DNA of 43,670 nt from an uncultured Lachnospiraceae bacterium (GTDB lineage: Bacteria > Bacillota > Clostridia > Lachnospirales > Lachnospiraceae), in assembly GCA_947037115.1 (NCBI GenBank), contig CAMQTN010000016.1:1-43670 (forward strand), given 5' to 3'. The notes below the pieces were generated by a model. It had not been told where the DNA came from. It saw only the letters and a list, made by a program, of their open reading frames with translations, and searched no databases. Position numbers and translations under genes: made by a program. Position 1 is the first letter of the stretch, and each line of letters opens with the position of its first letter. This document shows positions 31,661-39,967 of the stretch, piece after piece.

Positions 31661-32608
31661 ATGAAAAAGAAGATTGCAATTGTCTGCATGGCGTTTAGCC
31701 TGACAATACTCGGCGCCTGTGGAGAAACAGGAGAGCAGACGGCTGCCGAAGCGAAATCCTCTGAGACGGCAACGGAAGAAACGGAAGAGGAAGCAACGGA
31801 GGATGAAACGAAAGAAGCAGAGGAAGCGGCGGAAGCATCGGCAGAAGAAATGAAGGCAGGTCTGAAAGACGGCGTGTACGAGGCGGAATTTCAGACAGAC
31901 AGCAGTATGTTTCATGTAAGCGAGGCCTGTGACGGCAAGGGGACTTTGACAGTGGCGGACGGTGAGATGACGCTGCATATTTCCCTTGGTTCCAAAAAGA
32001 TTGTAAACCTGTATCCCGGTCTTGCGGAGGACGCCCGGAAGGACGGCGCAAAGCTGCTTGAGCCGACGGAGGATAAGGTGACCTATGACGACGGGCTGAC
32101 GGAAGAGGTCTATGGTTTCGATGTGCCGGTTCCCGTGCTGGAGGAGGAGTTTGACCTGGCGCTGATCGGGACGAAGGGCGTCTGGTATGACCACAAAGTC
32201 ATTGTTTCCAATCCTTTGCCGGTGGAAGGAAACGGGCAGATGAAGCAGGACGGAACAGACGGGAAGAGCGCAGGTCTGTCGGCGGCAGAGGATGGTATCT
32301 ATACGGCGGAGCTTACCTTCGAGGGCGGCAGCGGTAAGGCTTCCATTCTCTCGCCTGCAACGATTATGGTAGAGGGTGGGAAGATAACGGCGACGGTGCA
32401 GTGGAGCAGCCCCAATTATGATTACATGATCGTGGACGGGGAGAAATATCTGCCGGTCAACACGGAGGGAGATTCCACGTTTGAGATTCCCGTGGCGGCT
32501 TTCGACGAGCCGCTTACGGTCATCGGCGACACGGTGGCAATGAGTACACCCCATGAGATCGAATACACAATTACCTTTCACGCTGACAGTTTAAAAAAAA
32601 AGAACTGA
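31661..32608 (+). CDS. Two-domain lipoprotein of the B12 operon, ends at a frameshift-prone site
   Basis: 315 residues. The signal peptide ends at lipobox L-G-A-C (C20), followed by a glutamate/threonine-rich linker. Two similar beta-rich domains follow: about 65-195 ('LKDGVYEAEFQTDSSMFHVS') and about 210-305 ('AEDGIYTAELTFEGGSGKAS', then WSSPNYDYMIVDGEKYLPV). The Y-D-Y-M and S-S-x-x-Y patterns recall NEAT-like haem-binding domains, a tentative comparison. Being under B12 control, it may capture corrinoids or haem. It stops at TGA 32606, right after an A9 run. The next frame continues into the substrate-binding domain (see findings). GGAGGTAGG precedes the ATG. Confidence 0.82.
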   Translation: MKKKIAIVCMAFSLTILGACGETGEQTAAEAKSSETATEETEEEATEDETKEAEEAAEASAEEMKAGLKDGVYEAEFQTDSSMFHVSEACDGKGTLTVADGEMTLHISLGSKKIVNLYPGLAEDARKDGAKLLEPTEDKVTYDDGLTEEVYGFDVPVPVLEEEFDLALIGTKGVWYDHKVIVSNPLPVEGNGQMKQDGTDGKSAGLSAAEDGIYTAELTFEGGSGKASILSPATIMVEGGKITATVQWSSPNYDYMIVDGEKYLPVNTEGDSTFEIPVAAFDEPLTVIGDTVAMSTPHEIEYTITFHADSLKKKN

Positions 32609-32641
32609 TTGCGGGTCTTACCTATGAGGGAAGTATGCCGC
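32587..32641 (+). promoter_or_regulatory. Candidate -1 frameshift signal joining lipoprotein and binding protein
   Basis: In the zero frame the codons are TTA AAA AAA AAG AAC TGA. The heptamer A AAA AAG (32596-32602) is in the right phase for a -1 slip, and the next codon read would be GAA at 32602. A possible stem starts 8 bases later: GCGG (32611-32614) with CCGC (32638-32641), plus inner CTT/AAG and CCT/AGG pairs. The shifted frame opens at 32587 and runs without a stop to 33648. The fused product would have 662 residues. Confidence 0.5.
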
Positions 32642-33648
32642 TGCAGTATGCGGAAAATTTTTCGGTAGACTACTATGCGGGCGGTTATACGGCACTGACT
32701 ACGCTTATGGATGGGAAACGGTTTTTGCTCGTTCCTGAGAAAGCAGAGATACCTGTAAATCTTGCGGCGGATATTGTGGTGATCAAAAGGCCGGTGACGA
32801 ATATTTATCTGGTGGCTTCCGCCGTGATGGACAGCTTCTGTGAACTGGACGGTCTCTCCTCCATTGCGTTTTCCGGGCAGAGGGCGGAGGGCTGGTATAT
32901 CGATGAAGCAAGAAAAGCCATGGAGGATGGGGATATTCTTTATGCCGGCAAATATAACAAACCGGACTATGAACTGATCGTCTCAAGGGGCTGTTCCCTC
33001 GCCATAGAAAATATGATGATTTCCCATTCTCCTGAAGTAACGGAGAAATTAGAGGATTTTGGGATTCCCGTCATGATAGAGTATTCCAGCTATGAGACGC
33101 ATCCGCTCGGCAGGGTGGAGTGGGTCAAATTTTTCGGCGCTCTTCTCGGAAAAGAGGCGGAGGCGGAAGAAATTTTCGGCAGGCAGGAAGCGGTTTTGAA
33201 TCAGGTGACGGCGGAGGAAAGGACAGACAGGACAGTGGCGTTTTTTTTCATCACATCAAACGGTCTGGTGCAGGTGCGGCAGTCCAACGATTATATTCCC
33301 AAGATGATAGAGCTTGCCGGAGGACAGTATATCTTTGACGATCTGGGTGAGCCGGAAACAAAACGATCCACTCTGAATATGCAGGTGGAAGAGTTTTACA
33401 GCGGTGCAAAGGAGGCGGACTTTCTCATCTATAACAGCGCCATTGACGGCGGAGTCTCCGATGTGGAGGAGCTGATTGACAAGTGTGGTCTGCTTGCCGA
33501 TTTCAAAGCCGTGAAGGAGGGAAATGTCTGGTGCACGACAAACGATATGTACCAGCAGTCCCTCTCCATCGGTTATCTGATGGAGGATATGTATTATATG
33601 CTTCGGGGTGGGAAGGAGAATATGCACTATCTTTTTCCCCTGACCTGA
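32635..33648 (+). CDS. BtuF-type ABC substrate-binding domain without its own signal peptide
   Basis: 337 residues from ATG 32635; the frame is open from 32587. The sequence is a helical-backbone (TroA/BtuF-like) binding protein: 'DIVVIKRPVTNIYLVASAVM', 'KPDYELIVSRGCSLAIENMM', then 'SYETHPLGRVEWVKFFGALL' and 'VAFFFITSNGLVQVRQSNDY'. With FecCD and ATPase genes next door it should bind a corrinoid or siderophore-like ligand outside the cell. No signal peptide is present, and the residues before the ATG (ELIAGLTYEGS) read as part of the domain. So an independent start at 32635 looks wrong; fusion to the lipoprotein by frameshift or slippage would supply export. GAGGG lies before the ATG. Confidence 0.85.
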   Translation: MPLQYAENFSVDYYAGGYTALTTLMDGKRFLLVPEKAEIPVNLAADIVVIKRPVTNIYLVASAVMDSFCELDGLSSIAFSGQRAEGWYIDEARKAMEDGDILYAGKYNKPDYELIVSRGCSLAIENMMISHSPEVTEKLEDFGIPVMIEYSSYETHPLGRVEWVKFFGALLGKEAEAEEIFGRQEAVLNQVTAEERTDRTVAFFFITSNGLVQVRQSNDYIPKMIELAGGQYIFDDLGEPETKRSTLNMQVEEFYSGAKEADFLIYNSAIDGGVSDVEELIDKCGLLADFKAVKEGNVWCTTNDMYQQSLSIGYLMEDMYYMLRGGKENMHYLFPLT

Positions 33649-33679
33649 AAACGATTTGAGGGCGAACGGGGAGGACGCT

Positions 33680-34702
33680 ATGGAGGAAAACAGGATAAAA
33701 AGACAGGTGTCAGCGTTCATTTTGCTCGGTATGGGCGTGCTTGTTTTTGTGATTCTCAATATCTGCATCGGGAGCGTAAAGATTTCCCTGTCCGAAATCA
33801 GGTCAGCACTGACCGGAAGGGGCAGTGAGGAGACGATGGCGAGGATTGTGTGGGATATCAGACTTCCGCGGACGGCGGCGGTGCTGGTTCTCGGCGGGGC
33901 GCTTGCGCTGTCCGGCTATCTTTTACAGACCTTTTTTAACAATCCCATTGCGGGTCCTTTTGTGCTGGGTATTTCCTCCGGGGCTAAGATGGTGGTGGCG
34001 CTAACGATGGTTTTCTTTATGGGCAGAGCAGTCAGGGTCACCCAGACAGGCATGATTTTTGCAGCCTTTTTAGGAGCGGTACTGTCCATGGGATTTGTAC
34101 TGGTATTGTCCCGGCGGGTAAACAGCATGTCCATGCTGGTGGTCAGTGGCGTAATGATCGGCTATATCTGTTCGGCTGTCACGGAGCTGGTGGTGACCTT
34201 TGCAAGCGACGCGCAGATTGTAAATCTGCACAACTGGTCCAGAGGAAGCTTTTCGGGAATGACATGGGAGAATGTACGGATGATAGTGGTGGTGGTCGGC
34301 GCTGCTTTTCTTTTGGTTTTCTGTTTGTCAAAACCTCTTGGAGCCTATCGGCTGGGAGAGTCCTATGCCCGCAGTCTGGGCGTGAATTTGCGGCTTCTTC
34401 GGGTAGAACTGGTGATATTATCCAGTATCTTGTCCGCCTGTGTCGTAGCCTTTGCGGGCCCCATTTCCTTTGTGGGAATCGCTACGCCCCATCTGGTCAA
34501 AAAACTTTTTGGCACAGCGAAACCGCTTAGTATGATACCGGCCTGTTTTCTGGGAGGAAGCTTGTTCTGTCTGTTCTGCGATCTGCTGGCAAGAACCATG
34601 CTGGCGCCTGCGGAGCTCAGTATCAGTACAGTGACGGCCATTTTTGGCGCGCCTGTGGTTTTGTGGATTATGACGGAGCGGAAAAGGGAGAGGGCGGGCT
34701 GA
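33680..34702 (+). CDS. FecCD/BtuC-type ABC transporter permease
   Basis: 340 residues, about ten membrane helices. 'IRLPRTAAVLVLGGALALSG' then 'YLLQTFFNNPIAGPFVLGIS' and SGA are diagnostic of the BtuC/FecCD family. 'FAGPISFVGIATPHLVKKLF' is the usual ATPase-contact loop. It forms the channel with the ATPase encoded right after it. ATG 33680 follows GGGGAGG; a TTG upstream (33656) is less likely. Its TGA shares a base with the ATPase ATG (TGATG), so translation is coupled. The substrate is probably a corrinoid, given the B12 riboswitch. Confidence 0.93.
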   Translation: MEENRIKRQVSAFILLGMGVLVFVILNICIGSVKISLSEIRSALTGRGSEETMARIVWDIRLPRTAAVLVLGGALALSGYLLQTFFNNPIAGPFVLGISSGAKMVVALTMVFFMGRAVRVTQTGMIFAAFLGAVLSMGFVLVLSRRVNSMSMLVVSGVMIGYICSAVTELVVTFASDAQIVNLHNWSRGSFSGMTWENVRMIVVVVGAAFLLVFCLSKPLGAYRLGESYARSLGVNLRLLRVELVILSSILSACVVAFAGPISFVGIATPHLVKKLFGTAKPLSMIPACFLGGSLFCLFCDLLARTMLAPAELSISTVTAIFGAPVVLWIMTERKRERAG

Positions 34703-35508
34703 TGGATTATTATTTTCATACAGAGCGGTTGAGCGTGGGCTATCAGGGAAAGCCTTTGGTAAAAGGCATTGAGATCGGACTGAAAAAGGGAGAAATTCTG
34801 ACGGTGATCGGACCAAACGGAGCGGGGAAGTCCACCTTGCTAAAAAGCATTGCAAGGCAGTTAAAGTCTGTTGGCGGCGCCATTTATCTGGAACAGAAAG
34901 ATCTTGCGGATATGTCCGGCACAGCGCTTTCCAAAAGGATGGCTGTTGTTTTTACGGAGAAAATGCAGACAGAGCTGATGACCTGTGAGGATGTGGCCGC
35001 CACCGGAAGATATCCTTATACCGGGAGGTTTGGCGTTTTGTCAAAGGAGGACCGGGATCAGGTGGAGGAGGCAATGGCCCTTGTCCATGTGGAGCAGATT
35101 AAGGATCAGGATTTTTCCAGAATCAGCGACGGACAAAGACAGCGTGTCATGCTGGCGAGGGCGATCTGTCAGGAGCCGGAGGTTCTGGTGTTGGACGAGC
35201 CGGTTTCCTTTCTGGATATCAGGCACAAGCTGGAATTTCTATCCGTTTTGCAGGAGCTTCGCGAAAAGAAACAGCTGACGGTTATTATGTCGCTGCATGA
35301 GCTGGAGCTGGTGAAAATTGTATCGGACAAAATTCTGTGCCTGCGGGGCGAGTATGTGGAAAGGTACGGCGCGCCGGAGGAGGTTTTTGAAACTGATTTT
35401 ATCGGGCGCCTTTACGGCATAGACAGGGAAAACTTTATCAAAAATGAGAAGCTTCTTGCCTACGCCAGACAGATCGGTCAGATGCCGGGGACAAAGCTGA
35501 GAACATAA
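34702..35508 (+). CDS. BtuD/FecE-type ABC transporter ATP-binding protein
   Basis: 268 residues. Walker A is GPNGAGKST (37-45); the signature reads ISDGQRQR, with D where G is usual (as in several Fec/Btu ATPases); Walker B is VLVLDEPVSFLD; the switch histidine is in SLHELEL. The C-terminal extension after about 220 (DFIGRLYGIDRENF) is normal for this subgroup. It powers the FecCD permease encoded one base upstream. No TOBE domain is present, which fits metal-chelate and not sugar import. Confidence 0.93.
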   Translation: MDYYFHTERLSVGYQGKPLVKGIEIGLKKGEILTVIGPNGAGKSTLLKSIARQLKSVGGAIYLEQKDLADMSGTALSKRMAVVFTEKMQTELMTCEDVAATGRYPYTGRFGVLSKEDRDQVEEAMALVHVEQIKDQDFSRISDGQRQRVMLARAICQEPEVLVLDEPVSFLDIRHKLEFLSVLQELREKKQLTVIMSLHELELVKIVSDKILCLRGEYVERYGAPEEVFETDFIGRLYGIDRENFIKNEKLLAYARQIGQMPGTKLRT

Positions 35509-35524
35509 GATAGGGGAAATAGTT

Positions 35525-35572
35525 ATGCGGTCAGAAGAAAAGACAGAAACGGTGATACGATGGCGAAGGTAA
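35525..35572 (+). CDS. Possible 15-codon coupling ORF before cobyric acid synthase
   Basis: ATG 35525 follows AGGGGAAATAGTT, a fair ribosome site. The frame ([15 protein letters not shown]) ends TAA at 35570-35572, overlapping the cobQ start codon at 35560, which itself has no good ribosome site. Terminating ribosomes could re-initiate on cobQ. The peptide has no recognisable role. Confidence 0.35.
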   Translation: MRSEEKTETVIRWRR

Positions 35573-37029
35573 TCATGGTGCAGGGCACGATGTCAAGTGC
35601 AGGAAAAAGTTTTCTTGTGGCGGGACTTTGCAGAATGATGCGTCAGGACGGTTTTTCGGTGGCGCCTTTTAAATCGCAGAATATGGCGTTAAACTCCTAT
35701 GTGACAGAGGAAGGCCTTGAGATGGGAAGGGCCCAGGCGATGCAGGCGGAGGCGGCGGGGGTAAGGCCGACTGTTTCCATGAATCCGATTCTGCTAAAAC
35801 CCACCAGCCATACCGGTTCGCAGGTCATTGTGAATGGGGAAGTGCTTGGGAATATGAGCGCGAAGGAATTTTTTTCATATAAAAAAAAGCTGATTCCGGA
35901 GATAAAAAAGGCATTCAGGAATTTGGCGCAATTTGCGGATATCATCGTGATCGAGGGGGCGGGAAGTCCGGCGGAGATCAATCTGAAGGAAAACGATATT
36001 GTGAACATGGGGCTGGCCGGGCTGGTGGACGCGCCGGTGCTTTTGGTGGGGGATATTGACAGGGGCGGCGTGTTTGCGCAGCTTCTTGGCACATTGATGC
36101 TTTTGACCCCAGAGGAGAGAGCGCGTGTGAGAGGGCTTGTCATTAACAAGTTTCGCGGGGATGAAGCTTTACTGGCGACCGGGATTACCATGCTGGAGGA
36201 GCGCGGCGGCGTAGTCGTGACAGGCGTTGTACCCTACATGGATCTGGCGTTGGAGGATGAGGACAGCCTGACGGGACGGTTTGACCGGAGAGAGGAAAAG
36301 ATCATTGACATTGCAGTGATCCGTTATCCGCGGATTTCCAATTTCACGGATTTTAATGTCTTTGAACAGATGCCGTCTGTATCGGTGCGTTACGTAGCTG
36401 CGCCGTCCGAACTGCACCGGCCGGATCTGATTATACTGCCGGGCAGTAAGAATACCATGGAGGATTTACAGTGGATGCGCAGGAACGGTTTGGAGTCGGC
36501 TGTGAAGCGCATGGCGGAGACGACGCCTGTTTTTGGCATCTGTGGCGGTTATCAGATGCTCGGGGATCGGATCACTGATCCTGACCGGGTGGAAGCGGGC
36601 GGAGAAATGTGTGGTATGGAACTGCTTCCCGTGACAACGGTACTGACAAAGGAAAAGCTGCGCCGGCAGGTGAGCGGTAGATTTAGCAAGATGGAAGGGA
36701 GTTTTTCTGCGCTGTCGGGACTGCCCTATGCAGGATATGAGATTCATGTGGGACGGACCGGGGCGGGGAACGAGATGCCGGCTGTGGTGGGCGGAGCGAA
36801 TGGGAATGTGTACGGCACCTATATTCATGGTATCTTTGACGCAGGTGAGACGGCTGCGGCACTGGTTGCAGTGCTGGCTGAAAAAAAAGGAATTGTGATT
36901 TCCACAGATGGGGTGGAGGATTATCGGCGTTTCAAAGAAAAACAGTACGATATATTGGCGGATACTTTGCGAAAGCATTTGAACATGGAGGAGATTTACG
37001 GGATGCTCAGGGAGGCAAAGACAGAGTAA
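35560..37029 (+). CDS. cobQ: Cobyric acid synthase (adenosylcobyrinate a,c-diamide amidotransferase)
   Basis: 489 residues, also named CbiP. The N-terminal ATP-binding domain begins [14 protein letters not shown] (P-loop-like) and has '[20 protein letters not shown]' and [12 protein letters not shown]. The C-terminal glutaminase (type 1) has nucleophile C328 in FGICGGYQ and a histidine in GTYIHGIF. It adds four amide groups from glutamine to the corrin side chains b, d, e and g. Length is normal. The start lacks a strong ribosome site, but a short upstream ORF overlaps it. It follows the importer genes by about 50 bases and begins the assembly section of the operon. Confidence 0.95.
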   Translation: MAKVIMVQGTMSSAGKSFLVAGLCRMMRQDGFSVAPFKSQNMALNSYVTEEGLEMGRAQAMQAEAAGVRPTVSMNPILLKPTSHTGSQVIVNGEVLGNMSAKEFFSYKKKLIPEIKKAFRNLAQFADIIVIEGAGSPAEINLKENDIVNMGLAGLVDAPVLLVGDIDRGGVFAQLLGTLMLLTPEERARVRGLVINKFRGDEALLATGITMLEERGGVVVTGVVPYMDLALEDEDSLTGRFDRREEKIIDIAVIRYPRISNFTDFNVFEQMPSVSVRYVAAPSELHRPDLIILPGSKNTMEDLQWMRRNGLESAVKRMAETTPVFGICGGYQMLGDRITDPDRVEAGGEMCGMELLPVTTVLTKEKLRRQVSGRFSKMEGSFSALSGLPYAGYEIHVGRTGAGNEMPAVVGGANGNVYGTYIHGIFDAGETAAALVAVLAEKKGIVISTDGVEDYRRFKEKQYDILADTLRKHLNMEEIYGMLREAKTE

Positions 37030-37068
37030 AGTGTGTGGACGATGTACAGGGAAGAGGGGACGGGTGGA

Positions 37069-38154
37069 ATGGATAATCGAAATACCCAAAAAAGGTATAC
37101 CATAGAAGCGCTGCGGGAAATAAAAATCGACGCGCCGGATGAGGAAGTAAGAAGAAAGGTTTTAGCTAACTGGGATCTTGTGGCGAAGCCGCTTGACGGG
37201 ATGGGCCGGTTTGAAAAACTGATTGCGCAGATCGGAGCCATTCATGGCAGGCCGGAGATTGACATTGCAAAGAAGGCTGTCGTGATTTTCTGTGCAGACA
37301 ACGGCGTTGTGGAGGAAGGCATCAGCCAGTCGGGTCAGGAGGTCACTCTGGCGGTGGCAAAGAATATGGCGGCAAAAGCCTCCTCTGTGGGAAGAATGGC
37401 GGCCTGTATCGGAGCGGATACCATTCCTGTAGATGTGGGAATCAATCACAGGGAGAAGATAGACGGTGTACTTGACAGAAAAATCCGATGCGGTACCCGG
37501 AATTTCAGATCGGAGCCTGCCATGACAAAGGAGGAGACGGTCCGGTCGATCTTTACCGGGATAGAGATGGCTGCTTACTGCAAAGGGAGGGGGTACCGCA
37601 TGTTGGCGACGGGGGAGATGGGTATCGGAAATACCACTACAAGCAGCGCGGCAGCGGCGGCTCTTCTGGACCTTCCGGCTTTGCAGGTTACGGGAAGAGG
37701 AGCTGGACTGACAGATGAAAAGCTGCGCCGCAAGTGTGAGATCATCGAGGAAGCTTTGAGGAGATATGAACTGCGAGGAGCGGATCCCGTTCATATTCTG
37801 GAAACTGTCGGAGGGTTGGATATCGGCGCGCTGGCGGGGCTTTGCATCGGCGGCGCCCTGTATCGTTTGCCGGTGGCGCTAGACGGGGTAATCAGTATGA
37901 CGGCGGCTCTTCTGGCGGAGCGGATTGTGCCGGGGACAAAGGCGTATCTCCTTGCTTCCCACAAAGGAAAAGAGCCGGCCACAAAAAAGCTGGCGCAGGC
38001 TCTTGGAATGTCTCCTGTGATCGACGGGGAGCTGGCGCTTGGAGAGGGGACGGGAGCCGTGATGCTGTTTTCTCTTTTGGACATGGCGTTGGCGGTATAC
38101 CGGGAAAGCAATACCTTTGCGGACATTCAGATAGAAAACTATCAGAGGGAATAA
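37069..38154 (+). CDS. cobT: Nicotinate-nucleotide-dimethylbenzimidazole phosphoribosyltransferase
   Basis: 361 residues, the usual length. The family start KPLDGMGRFEKL and 'VVIFCADNGVVEEGISQSGQ' then EVT are clear. 'TGEMGIGNTTTSSAAAAALL' and, near the end, LALGEGTGAVML with the catalytic glutamate are CobT signatures. It activates the lower-ligand base by forming its alpha-riboside 5'-phosphate from nicotinate mononucleotide. Whether the organism uses benzimidazole or an adenine-like base cannot be seen here. ATG 37069 follows GGGGACGGGTGG; in-frame ATGs further up overlap no better site. Confidence 0.95.
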   Translation: MDNRNTQKRYTIEALREIKIDAPDEEVRRKVLANWDLVAKPLDGMGRFEKLIAQIGAIHGRPEIDIAKKAVVIFCADNGVVEEGISQSGQEVTLAVAKNMAAKASSVGRMAACIGADTIPVDVGINHREKIDGVLDRKIRCGTRNFRSEPAMTKEETVRSIFTGIEMAAYCKGRGYRMLATGEMGIGNTTTSSAAAAALLDLPALQVTGRGAGLTDEKLRRKCEIIEEALRRYELRGADPVHILETVGGLDIGALAGLCIGGALYRLPVALDGVISMTAALLAERIVPGTKAYLLASHKGKEPATKKLAQALGMSPVIDGELALGEGTGAVMLFSLLDMALAVYRESNTFADIQIENYQRE

Positions 38155-38157
38155 AGG

Positions 38158-38706
38158 ATGATGACATTGATAATCGGCGGGAGCGGCAGTGGAAAATCCG
38201 CCTATGCGGAGGAATACCTGCTGGCCATTTCCGAAGATAAAAGGAAATATTATGTGGCGGCCATGCAGGCCTGTGACGAAGAAAGCCGGAAGCGGATTGA
38301 AAGGCACAGGCGGATGAGAGCAGGGAAAGGTTTTATTACGATAGAACAGCCCGTCAGGATTCAGGATGCGGCGGCGCATATGGAAGCGGGAGAAAGATCC
38401 GCTTTGCTGGAGTGTGTTTCCAATCTTACGGCTAACGAGATGTTTGGTGGGGGCCGAAAGCGGACGGAGGAGGCGGTAGAAGCTGTTGTAGACGGGATTG
38501 CTCTGTTAGGGAAAAAACTGACACATCTTGTCATCGTGAGCAATAACGTGTTTGAGGACGGCTGTGTTTACGACGAGGAGACGATGGCCTATCTTCGTGC
38601 CATGGGATGGATTAATCAGAGGCTTGTGGCCATGGCGGATGAGGTGATAGAAGTGGCAGCGGGGCTTCCGATTGTGATAAAAGCCGGAACAGACAGGAGG
38701 GGGTGA
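38158..38706 (+). CDS. cobU: Adenosylcobinamide kinase/adenosylcobinamide-phosphate guanylyltransferase
   Basis: 182 residues, normal for CobU. The P-loop GGSGSGKS is at 7-14. H50 in RIERHRRMR is the expected guanylylated histidine. The C-terminal 'LRAMGWINQRLVAMADEVIE' and VAAGLPIVIK match the family end. It phosphorylates adenosylcobinamide and adds GMP. It starts three bases after the cobT stop; two ATGs in a row leave the exact start open by one codon. The family's 'SNEVG' reads SNNVFEDG here. Confidence 0.93.
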   Translation: MMTLIIGGSGSGKSAYAEEYLLAISEDKRKYYVAAMQACDEESRKRIERHRRMRAGKGFITIEQPVRIQDAAAHMEAGERSALLECVSNLTANEMFGGGRKRTEEAVEAVVDGIALLGKKLTHLVIVSNNVFEDGCVYDEETMAYLRAMGWINQRLVAMADEVIEVAAGLPIVIKAGTDRRG

Positions 38707-38710
38707 CAGG

Positions 38711-39493
38711 ATGACGTGTATGTTCAGATCCTTTCTTCTGGCATTTTCCATGTACTCCAAAATTCCGGTTCCACAGTTTGCGTGGAAGGAGGAGGACATG
38801 CAGTATATGCTTTGCTTCTTTCCATGGATTGGGGCCGTGATCGGCGGAATTCTTTTTCTGTGGAATGAGCTGTGTGGACGGTTTGCGGTTGGCGGTCTGT
38901 GCCGGGCGTTGATCGGGGCAGCTGTTCCGCTTGCCATTACAGGCGGTTTTCACGTGGACGGGTTTATGGATACCATGGATGCGTTTTGCTCCTACAGCCC
39001 GAGGGAGCGAAAACTGGAGATTTTAAAAGATTCCCATATAGGGGCCTTTTCCGTGATTATGCTGGCCTTATACGGACTTATTTATCTGGGGGCATTTTCG
39101 GAGATAAAGGATGGCGGGCTTTTTGGCAGTGTATGCGGCGGCTTCTTTTTATCACGTTGTCTCAGCGGCATTGCGGTTGTGTCTTTTCCGGGGGCAAAGA
39201 AGGAAGGAATGCTCTGCCAGTCTGCGGAGAATGCCCGTAAAACTGCTGTGAGGCGGATGTTATATTTACAGGGTGCGCTCTGTATTGGCTTTATGGTCTG
39301 GCAGTCGGTCTGGGCGGGTCTGCTTACTGTGGCCGCTTTTATATCATTTTACCGTTACTTTTATCGCACGAAAAAAGAACTTGGCGGCATCACGGGCGAT
39401 ACGGCGGGGTACTTTGTGGTGGTCTGTGAAATCTGTATGATGGCGGTGGCAGCGGTGGCAGATGTGATGGTGCGGGTCAGCACATTCAGATAA
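38711..39493 (+). CDS. cobS: Adenosylcobinamide-GDP ribazoletransferase (cobalamin synthase)
   Basis: 260 residues, a membrane protein with about six helices. The active-site loop 'GGFHVDGFMDTMDAFCSYSP' and 'RERKLEILKDSHIGAFSVIM' is diagnostic: acidic residues bind Mg2+ and the next part holds the nucleotide. It joins adenosylcobinamide-GDP with alpha-ribazole (or its phosphate) to finish the coenzyme. It starts four bases after the cobU stop with GGAGGGGGTGACAGG upstream. Downstream is a short CobU-like gene. Confidence 0.95.
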   Translation: MTCMFRSFLLAFSMYSKIPVPQFAWKEEDMQYMLCFFPWIGAVIGGILFLWNELCGRFAVGGLCRALIGAAVPLAITGGFHVDGFMDTMDAFCSYSPRERKLEILKDSHIGAFSVIMLALYGLIYLGAFSEIKDGGLFGSVCGGFFLSRCLSGIAVVSFPGAKKEGMLCQSAENARKTAVRRMLYLQGALCIGFMVWQSVWAGLLTVAAFISFYRYFYRTKKELGGITGDTAGYFVVVCEICMMAVAAVADVMVRVSTFR

Positions 39494-39538
39494 ACGGCGC
39501 AGCATAAAAACGGAAGGCGCTTTGGACAGGGGGGAAAT

Positions 39539-39967
39539 ATGAAACTGATTATCGGCGGGTTCGCGCAGGGAAAACTGACCTATGTTTTGGAGCGTGACAG
39601 ATCAAAATCATACAGGGTTCTGGAGGGGGGATGTCTGCGGGATACGGGGATCACAGGTGAACCGGAGGAGAACAATGCGGTTGATAAGACAGAAACAGAC
39701 GGAGAAACGGTGATTTTGAACCATTTCCATCTCTGGGTGAGAAACAGGCTGAAAGCGGACGGCGATCCTGAGAAAGAGATCAGAAAATTTCTGGACAGAT
39801 TTCCTGACTGTGTGATCATCTGTGACGAGATCGGAAACGGGATTGTGCCTGTGGAGGCATTTGAGAGAGCGTACAGGGAACGGACAGGAAGAATTGTGAC
39901 CGCGCTGGCAAAAGAGGCGGAGGAAGTGGTGCGCGTGGTATGCGGAATCGGACAGAGGATCAAATAA
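39539..39967 (+). CDS. Short CobU-like protein, possible kinase-only paralogue
   Basis: 142 residues. It starts KLIIGGFAQGKLTY, a CobU-type P-loop (GGxxxGK), and ends IICDEIGNGIVPVEAFERAY then RERTGRIVTALAKEAEEVVR and VVCGIGQRIK, matching the C-terminal half of CobU. The middle, including the H-x-x-R-R guanylylation site present in the full CobU at 38158, is missing. It may be a kinase-only or regulatory partner of CobU. GGGGGGAAAT precedes the ATG. The stop overlaps the start of the phosphatase gene by 28 bases. Confidence 0.82.
   Translation: MKLIIGGFAQGKLTYVLERDRSKSYRVLEGGCLRDTGITGEPEENNAVDKTETDGETVILNHFHLWVRNRLKADGDPEKEIRKFLDRFPDCVIICDEIGNGIVPVEAFERAYRERTGRIVTALAKEAEEVVRVVCGIGQRIK

Noticed and set aside
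30313..31689. Long open frame (458 codons) on the minus strand across the CbiK-like gene
   Set aside because: It mirrors the plus-strand gene exactly, has no ribosome site, and its protein is Arg/His/Cys-rich with no recognisable domain. The plus strand has a lipobox and family motifs.
31538..32581. Long open frame (347 codons) on the minus strand across the lipoprotein gene
   Set aside because: Antisense to a clear lipoprotein; Arg/Cys/Phe-rich with no motif or start signal.
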